Assembly (NCBI GenBank): GCA_963839475.1
Contig: CAWIVH010000015.1
Location: 682,001 to 746,000 of the forward strand
Origin: CAWIVH01 sp963839475
GTDB taxonomy: Bacteria > Acidobacteriota > UBA6911
DNA: 64,000 bases
Direction: 5' to 3'
Part shown: piece by piece, positions 59,340-64,000 of the stretch
Layout of the letters: every line of letters starts with the position of its first letter
How positions within the stretch are numbered: position 1 is the stretch's first letter
Program-made: the position numbers and the translations under genes
The notes under the pieces: model-generated
The model's database searches: none
Seen by the model: only the letters and a program-made list of their open reading frames with translations
What the model was told of the DNA's origin: nothing

Positions 59340-61217
59340 ATGCCTTCCCGAGCTTATGTGGCCCATGACCGGGTGGTCACCGCTACCCGGATGTACATCC
59401 AGATGGGGGTAATAGGTCTTCTGCTGGCGGCGATTTTCTATGTCGTGGCTTTGAATGCCTGCATCAAGAAATACATCTCGGCCCCGGTTCCTGTGATCAG
59501 GCTGGTGGATGGCCAAACGCGTGTGACAGTTGATCCATCAAGCCCCCGGCTGCCGATCGCAGCTTTGCTCAAATACCATGTCTCGCTCAATCCCAGGAAC
59601 TACCTTAGACTGCGGCTGAACATCGCCCCCAAACGCCCGATCGAAAAACTGGAAATCGTCGAACCGGAGCTGCAGCCGCTGTTGCGTGCCAGGGAGGTGT
59701 CGAGGGAGACCTACCGGAAGGCGATCTATTGGATCACAGATGGCCGTGTGGAAACACTCCGCTGGCTGATGCCGTTGAGCCTGCTTTTCTTTCCTGTTTT
59801 CGGGACAGTTTATATCCTGCTTTTCAGCTGGCTCGATCGACGGGCAGCCAAAACCAAGTTTGTGCGCGGTGCCGACCTCATGCCTTTTGAGGAAATGAAG
59901 GCGGAGCTGGATCAGGCTATCGCGAATGAGGCGGCAGCCAACGAGGAATTCGTTCCTCTTCAATTGGGACCTGCCGCCCTCCCGGAATCAATCGCGCGCC
60001 GGCACATCCTGGTGCTCGGGACTTCAGGAACAGGTAAGTCGGTCTGCCTGAATCACTACCTGACTTCGCTTAAGGCGCGGCGCGCCTCCGCGGCGGGCGT
60101 GAACAAGTGCGTCATCTACGATGTCAAAGGCGAGTTCTGCGGCAAGCACCTTGCCGACGGTGACCTGGTCTTCTATCCCTTCGATAAGCGATCTGTCCCC
60201 TGGAGCTTTTTCAACGAGGTCCACGACTATCCGGACCTGGACGTCCTTTGCACGTCTCTCTATGAGCCGCCGAAGGATTCTCGCGACGCCTATTGGTATA
60301 ACGCCGCCCGCGATGTGTTCCGGACCGGACTTTTCTACCTTCTCCGCGAAAAGAAGAAATCGAATCGCGACATCTGGGAGTTTTTCTCACAACCGCTGCA
60401 GCACATCCGTGATGCCCTCTATACGCTTCCGGTCCGGGAGTTGGGGGCTCTCAAGCACATAGACAAGGCAGATTCGAATCAGGCTGCATCGATGATCTCG
60501 ATTCTGCAAGAAAGGCTTACTTTTTTCCGATACCTGACCGACCGCGATGGGACCTTTTCCTTCCGGAAATTTATCAGCGACGATTCAGACCGGAGAAATC
60601 TGTTCCTGATGAACATCCGCCAATACGATGCCATTTTCAGATCGTTGATGACTTTTGTGATCGACATCATGACCCGCGAGGTGCTTTCACTGAAGGACAG
60701 CTTCACCCGCCGGATCACTTTTGTGGTCGATGAATTCGGGTCACTTTCAAAGATGCCCTGGATCTTCGACTTTCTGACTATGGGCCGCTCCAAGGGCGGT
60801 TTTCTTGTTCTCGCAAATCAGGACCTCGGGTCTGTCTCGAACATCTACGGCTCCGACCAGAAGGAGACATTTTTCAATAACTTCAACGTACATCTGATCT
60901 TCCGGCTTAATGATCCGACAACCGCGGAATTTCTATCCAAAGCCTTTGGCGAACGGGAAGTCATCAAGAAATTCCAGAGCAGCCAGTTCAGCCCGAGCGA
61001 TCTGGGAGACCGTTTCAGCATGAGCGAGCAGGAGAAGCTCGAAAAGATCATCCTACCGACCGAATTCCAGAGCCTTCCTGACTTTCATACCTATCTGAAG
61101 ATCGCCAACTATGGTTTGACGATGATGAAGACCAGGAGACAATTCCTGAAGCTTGTCACTGATGAATTCAAGCCCCGCGATTTCGGTCTGCAGTCCATGC
61201 TTCAGGAAAAACCATAA
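59340..61217 (+). CDS. virD4: VirD4/TraG-type coupling protein
   Basis: 625 residues. Two N-terminal membrane helices (MGVIGLLLAAIFYVVALNAC; WLMPLSLLFFPVFGTVYILL). TraD/TraG ATPase: Walker A LGTSGTGKSVCL (226-237), Walker B FVVDEFGSLSKMPW, VLANQDLGSVSNIYG (sensor) and a TraM-recognition-like end. It brings the relaxase-DNA complex to the T4SS and pumps DNA. Starts 12 bases after the previous stop. Complete. Confidence 0.94.
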   Translation: MPSRAYVAHDRVVTATRMYIQMGVIGLLLAAIFYVVALNACIKKYISAPVPVIRLVDGQTRVTVDPSSPRLPIAALLKYHVSLNPRNYLRLRLNIAPKRPIEKLEIVEPELQPLLRAREVSRETYRKAIYWITDGRVETLRWLMPLSLLFFPVFGTVYILLFSWLDRRAAKTKFVRGADLMPFEEMKAELDQAIANEAAANEEFVPLQLGPAALPESIARRHILVLGTSGTGKSVCLNHYLTSLKARRASAAGVNKCVIYDVKGEFCGKHLADGDLVFYPFDKRSVPWSFFNEVHDYPDLDVLCTSLYEPPKDSRDAYWYNAARDVFRTGLFYLLREKKKSNRDIWEFFSQPLQHIRDALYTLPVRELGALKHIDKADSNQAASMISILQERLTFFRYLTDRDGTFSFRKFISDDSDRRNLFLMNIRQYDAIFRSLMTFVIDIMTREVLSLKDSFTRRITFVVDEFGSLSKMPWIFDFLTMGRSKGGFLVLANQDLGSVSNIYGSDQKETFFNNFNVHLIFRLNDPTTAEFLSKAFGEREVIKKFQSSQFSPSDLGDRFSMSEQEKLEKIILPTEFQSLPDFHTYLKIANYGLTMMKTRRQFLKLVTDEFKPRDFGLQSMLQEKP

Positions 61218-61231
61218 GGAGAAAAGCCAAA

Positions 61232-61343
61232 ATGCCGAGAACTTATCGATTTATTGGGGGGTGAGCCGCTCGAGGGATCTGGGTTTGAAGAGGAGGTCCC
61301 CGAGCCTGAGTCAGACTTGAGGGACCCACGATGCCCTCAATAG
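61232..61343 (+). pseudogene. Small ORF broken in a G run, before ardC
   Basis: ATG 61232, with aaggag at 61217, starts MPRTYRFIGG and stops at TGA right after six G. With five G the frame would read on as EPLEGSGFEEEVPEPESDLR to a TAG at 61343, giving a 36-residue acidic peptide that overlaps the ardC start. A single-base indel in the homopolymer is likely, in nature or in sequencing. Confidence 0.5.
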
Positions 61344-62360
61344 TCAATTCGCCGAAGCGGGATCTCCGTCAGGAGGTAACAGATTCCATCATCGCGGCTC
61401 TCGAGAAGGGGGTCGCCCCATGGCAGAAACCCTGGCAATCCGGCGCACCTGCAGATGCCCTTTAATCCAACCTCAGGGAAGCATTATCGCGGCGGCAATG
61501 CTGTCCATCTGATGGTTATGGGGATGAGCAAAGGATACGAGGATCCTCGTTGGCTTACCTATCGGCAAGCCAACGAAAACGGCTGGCAGGTGCGCCGGGC
61601 GGAAAAGGGCACCCAGATCGAATTCTGGCAGTTTCACGAAAACGGATCGATTTCCAATGAAAGCGCCCGAGAAGGGAAGCAGCATCTTGAAGACAGCCGG
61701 TTCATTTACCGGGTTTATACCGTTTTCAACGCTAGCCAGGTTGACGGGATTCCGGAACATGCCGCAGCCGCCTGCCAGGAATGGGAGGTTGAAAAAGCCG
61801 GCGAGGCGATTCTTGCCCAAAGCGGCGCCCGGATTTTCCATGATCAGGCGGACAGAGCTTTCTATAACCTGATCTCCGACTCCATCCACCTACCACCCAG
61901 GTCAGCCTTCAAGACGACCGGGGATTATTACGGGACTGCGCTTCATGAATTGGGGCATTGGACCGGTGCCCGCACGAGGCTCAACCGTGAAACCCTGACC
62001 CAGATAAGCTGCTTTGGTGATCCGACCTATGCCAAAAAGGAACTGCGGGCGGAGCTGGCGAGCGTTTTCCTGATGGCCGAACGGGGCATACCCAACGACG
62101 CCAGCCGGAACGCCTCCTATGTAGGCCACTGGGTGGGGGTGCTAAAGGGTGACAAGCATGAGATCTTCCGAGCCGCCCGGGACGCCCACCGCGCCGCCGA
62201 TCTTCTTCTCGCCCTGGAACTCCACAAATCTCTCGACCAGGCTCTGGCTCACATCAATCGGCCTGACAGCACTCAGCATCAACCACAAGGCGAAGTCACA
62301 ATCGATACCGAAAAATGCAATGTCGCAGAAAATCAACCGACTTTTGAAATGGAGTTCTAG
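61331..62360 (+). pseudogene. ardC: ArdC-type antirestriction protein, frameshifted
   Basis: The frame from ATG 61331 encodes the ArdC N-terminal domain (RQEVTDSIIAALEKGVAPW, QKPWQSGAPA) and stops at 61465. The correct continuation is in another frame from 61455 (MPFNPTSGKHYRGGNAVHL, WLTYRQANENGWQVRRAEKG), through the zincin metallopeptidase motif ALHELGHWTGA and LRAELASVFLM. ArdC protects incoming single-stranded plasmid DNA from restriction. Two bases missing or one added near 61457 explain the split. The C-terminal frame alone has no ssDNA-binding domain. Confidence 0.9.
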
Positions 62361-62370
62361 AAAGGATTAT

Positions 62371-62544
62371 TTAGCGCTTTCTCTCAGCGATTTTCCCCGC
62401 AATAAAAAGCGCCCCCAGGGTTAGGGAGATGAATGCGAACCACAAGGTTGCATTCTTCGGCCCTGCAAGTTCATTGCACAGAATGAAGATCATCAGCAGC
62501 AAAAACTGCGTCGCTATAATCCCGGCTATGAATCTGATAATCAT
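62371..62544 (-). CDS. Small membrane protein, two helices
   Basis: 57 residues from the ATG at 62544: IIRFIAGIIATQFLLLMIFI and LWFAFISLTLGALFIAGKIA form two transmembrane helices with a short polar loop (NELAGPKNA) and a basic tail (ERKR). It is on the strand opposite the conjugation genes and converges with ardC. Function unknown. Confidence 0.55.
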   Translation of the reverse strand: MIIRFIAGIIATQFLLLMIFILCNELAGPKNATLWFAFISLTLGALFIAGKIAERKR

Positions 62545-62575
62545 AGGCAGCCCCACCAAAGGGAAGTTGTCTCTG

Positions 62576-62848
62576 ATGCCGCCAATTGCGGAAGGACTTG
62601 AATGCGCTGTATTTTCCCATGCTGCAATGAAACATTCAAGATACCGCCGGTTATCTATCGCAAAGGAACTTGCCTTTCACGATTTCCATCACCAGAACTT
62701 TCGGCCGCAGCCGGCGGAGCAGCCGGACAAATTCCTGGAAAAGCTGATTCCTGCCGTTGTCCATTTTGTATCTGCCGTCGGCAATTGCCGAAAAGACTAC
62801 TCCCTTCCTGACTTGTCGGCTGAAATGCCGTCACTTCCATGGGGTTGA
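62576..62848 (+). CDS. Possible small protein
   Basis: 90 codons, starting PPIAEGLECAVFSHAAM and ending DLSAEMPSLPWG, with HDFHHQNFRPQPAEQPDKF in the middle. Composition is protein-like but there is no ribosome site and no recognised family, so this may be spurious. Confidence 0.3.
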   Translation: MPPIAEGLECAVFSHAAMKHSRYRRLSIAKELAFHDFHHQNFRPQPAEQPDKFLEKLIPAVVHFVSAVGNCRKDYSLPDLSAEMPSLPWG

Positions 62849-62988
62849 TAATTTTCGGACACCGATGTGCGCCCGCAAGCGCGAATGACGCAGGATCCGC
62901 TATATCCGGGTAGAATTGCGCGTGGATTCTTCGTCAACGTTCGGCGTTAGTCCGCGAATATCCGTTCCCCATCAAAATACTATTATGC
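62849..62988. other. Intergenic before the hybrid kinase gene end
   Basis: No coding frame. Probably the border between the accessory region and the host chromosome; no direct repeat or tRNA end is visible to mark an attachment site. Confidence 0.3.
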
Positions 62989-64000
62989 TTAGATCTCCTT
63001 TTTTGGATTCACTCCAGATATACCACTTGTTTTCTTGGCGATCTCCGAGAGAATCGGAAGAGCCTTGTCGAAATCGAAATCGGCAATGGCTTCCCGTAGC
63101 TCCTCAAGCTTTGATCTGCCGACGACACCGCGCATGGCTTCCTCCACTTCTGCGATGGCGTCAGCGGCATCCCCGTCGTTTGCTTCGATCAGCTTCCTTA
63201 GCCGCGCCACGGCCGCCGAAGCAGCTTCCCGATCGAATACCAACCGGATGTCCGATGCCGTTTCCGTTGGCGCCGTCTCGGCAAGTCCTTGCTGAATGGC
63301 CCGAATCACAGGGCCGAGCGTCGATCCGAATTCTTCGATCGATGCCGCTGGCGCCGTCCCCTTTTCGCGGATGGCTTTTTCTATTTTTTCGGCCGCCGAC
63401 TGGACCTTCCCGATCCCAAGATTACCGGCTACGCCTTTCACGGTATGGGCAATGCGGCCGGCCAGGACAGGGTCACCATCCTGGATTGCGGCGGCGATCC
63501 GGTTGCCCGCATCGCTTTCCTTGCTGGCAAACTGCTCGAGCAGGCTCCGATACAAACGTCGATTTCCCGCGACACGCTTCAGTCCGCCTTTGAAGTCAAT
63601 CCCGTCGATGGCGGGCAGCTTGATCGCTTCGGCGGGAACCGGCTGGGCAGCCGCCGCGATTCCATCTTTCTTCTCCGGTTTTGTCCAGCGCTTCAGGGCC
63701 GCGATCAGTGCCTCAGGGTCGATCGGTTTGGTGACATGGTCGTTCATGCCGGCCTCGAGGCAACGTTGCCGCTCCTCCACCAAAGCATGTGCTGTCATCG
63801 CGATGATCGGAAGGCCTTTGAATTGCGGGTCCGCCCGCAGCAATTTTGTGGCTGTATACCCATCCATCTCAGGCATCTGCAGATCCATCAGAACGACGTC
63901 GAACGCAGGGTTCCCGGTGGTTTCCTTCAGGATCCTGACCGCTTCGCCCCCGTGGTTGGCAACCGTCACAGCAGCTCCGGCGCTTTCCAACAGCTCGATG
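62989..64000 (-). CDS. Hybrid sensor kinase, C-terminal part (receiver and Hpt), runs off the window
   Basis: 337 codons visible; the reading frame continues past base 64000 (IELLESAGAAVTVANHGG), so the 5' part is outside. The receiver domain has the phospho-acceptor Asp in DVVLMDLQMPEMDGY, then PIIAMTAHA and DHVTKPIDP with the conserved Lys. A C-terminal Hpt domain has the phospho-His in RIAHTVKGVAGNLG. It forms part of a His-Asp-His phosphorelay. The last 60 residues are a helical Ala/Glu-rich tail. Likely host housekeeping or sensory gene outside the mobile region. Confidence 0.93.
   Translation of the reverse strand, partial: IELLESAGAAVTVANHGGEAVRILKETTGNPAFDVVLMDLQMPEMDGYTATKLLRADPQFKGLPIIAMTAHALVEERQRCLEAGMNDHVTKPIDPEALIAALKRWTKPEKKDGIAAAAQPVPAEAIKLPAIDGIDFKGGLKRVAGNRRLYRSLLEQFASKESDAGNRIAAAIQDGDPVLAGRIAHTVKGVAGNLGIGKVQSAAEKIEKAIREKGTAPAASIEEFGSTLGPVIRAIQQGLAETAPTETASDIRLVFDREAASAAVARLRKLIEANDGDAADAIAEVEEAMRGVVGRSKLEELREAIADFDFDKALPILSEIAKKTSGISGVNPKKEI

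Noticed and set aside
1..64000. tRNA or rRNA genes and tRNA-based attachment sites
   Set aside because: No cloverleaf or 3' CCA-adjacent tRNA end, and no rRNA-like sequence, was recognised by eye.

Overview
The window is a mosaic of mobile DNA and accessory genes from a bacterium with moderately high GC content. An Acidobacteriota host is my best guess. The reasons are a membrane-anchored TPR-CHAT protein, sigma-factor genes paired with zinc-finger (zf-HC2) anti-sigma-like proteins, an S9 peptidase with a beta-propeller, and a Ser/Thr kinase with TolB/PD40 propeller repeats. No rRNA or tRNA gene was found to test this, so the assignment is inference.

Layout. (1) 1-9.5 kb is an insertion-sequence graveyard. 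A DDE transposase pseudogene is interrupted by a 2.6 kb serine-recombinase element flanked by a 9-bp repeat; removing the element in silico restores the transposase frame. Next come a decayed kinase, a complete IS3-family element (4657-6185), an IS1595/ISXO2-type element with an 8-bp target duplication and a nonsense mutation (7165-8197), and an IS21 IstA scrap. (2) 9.5-13 kb holds poorly characterised genes and a RadC/JAB gene. (3) 13.4-21.4 kb, minus strand, is a compact unit: sigma factor, two-zinc-finger anti-sigma-like protein, S9 peptidase, a 66-residue exported peptide with a TTG start, and a membrane-anchored TPR-CHAT protease. (4) 21.9-24.1 kb carries a second RadC-like gene behind a structured leader, and an AAA_14/DUF4143 ATPase.

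(5) 24.6-38.6 kb is a defence island. On the minus strand is a Qat-type system (qatA-qatB-qatC) in which the expected TatD nuclease gene qatD is absent and an ASCH-domain gene sits directly downstream of qatC. Divergently on the plus strand are type I restriction-modification hsdR-hsdM-hsdS, a TIGR02391 protein, a SEFIR-TPR protein of very different base composition, a TcmP-like gene with one in-frame stop, and a DUF5131 (Gp37/68) protein. (6) 38.6-40.3 kb, minus strand, is a second sigma/anti-sigma-like pair.

(7) 40.7-62.4 kb is the conjugation module, almost all plus strand with ATGA-type overlaps: virB2, B3, B4, B5, B6, B8, B9, B10, an unknown gene, virB11, two unknown genes, a RepB-type primase, a protein of five DUF5710-like repeats, a MobF relaxase-helicase, a candidate oriT/operator region with a hairpin and two 31-bp palindromic repeats, then traK/traL/traM-like genes, a VirD4/TraG coupling protein and ArdC. 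virB4, virB8, ardC and a small ORF each carry a single frameshift, so the element is decaying or the sequence has indels. (8) The right edge holds the C-terminal part of a hybrid sensor kinase (receiver plus Hpt), probably host chromosome.

Taken together, the window looks like an integrated conjugative element, or its remnant, carrying a defence island. No tyrosine integrase or clear element ends are visible, so its boundaries are unresolved.
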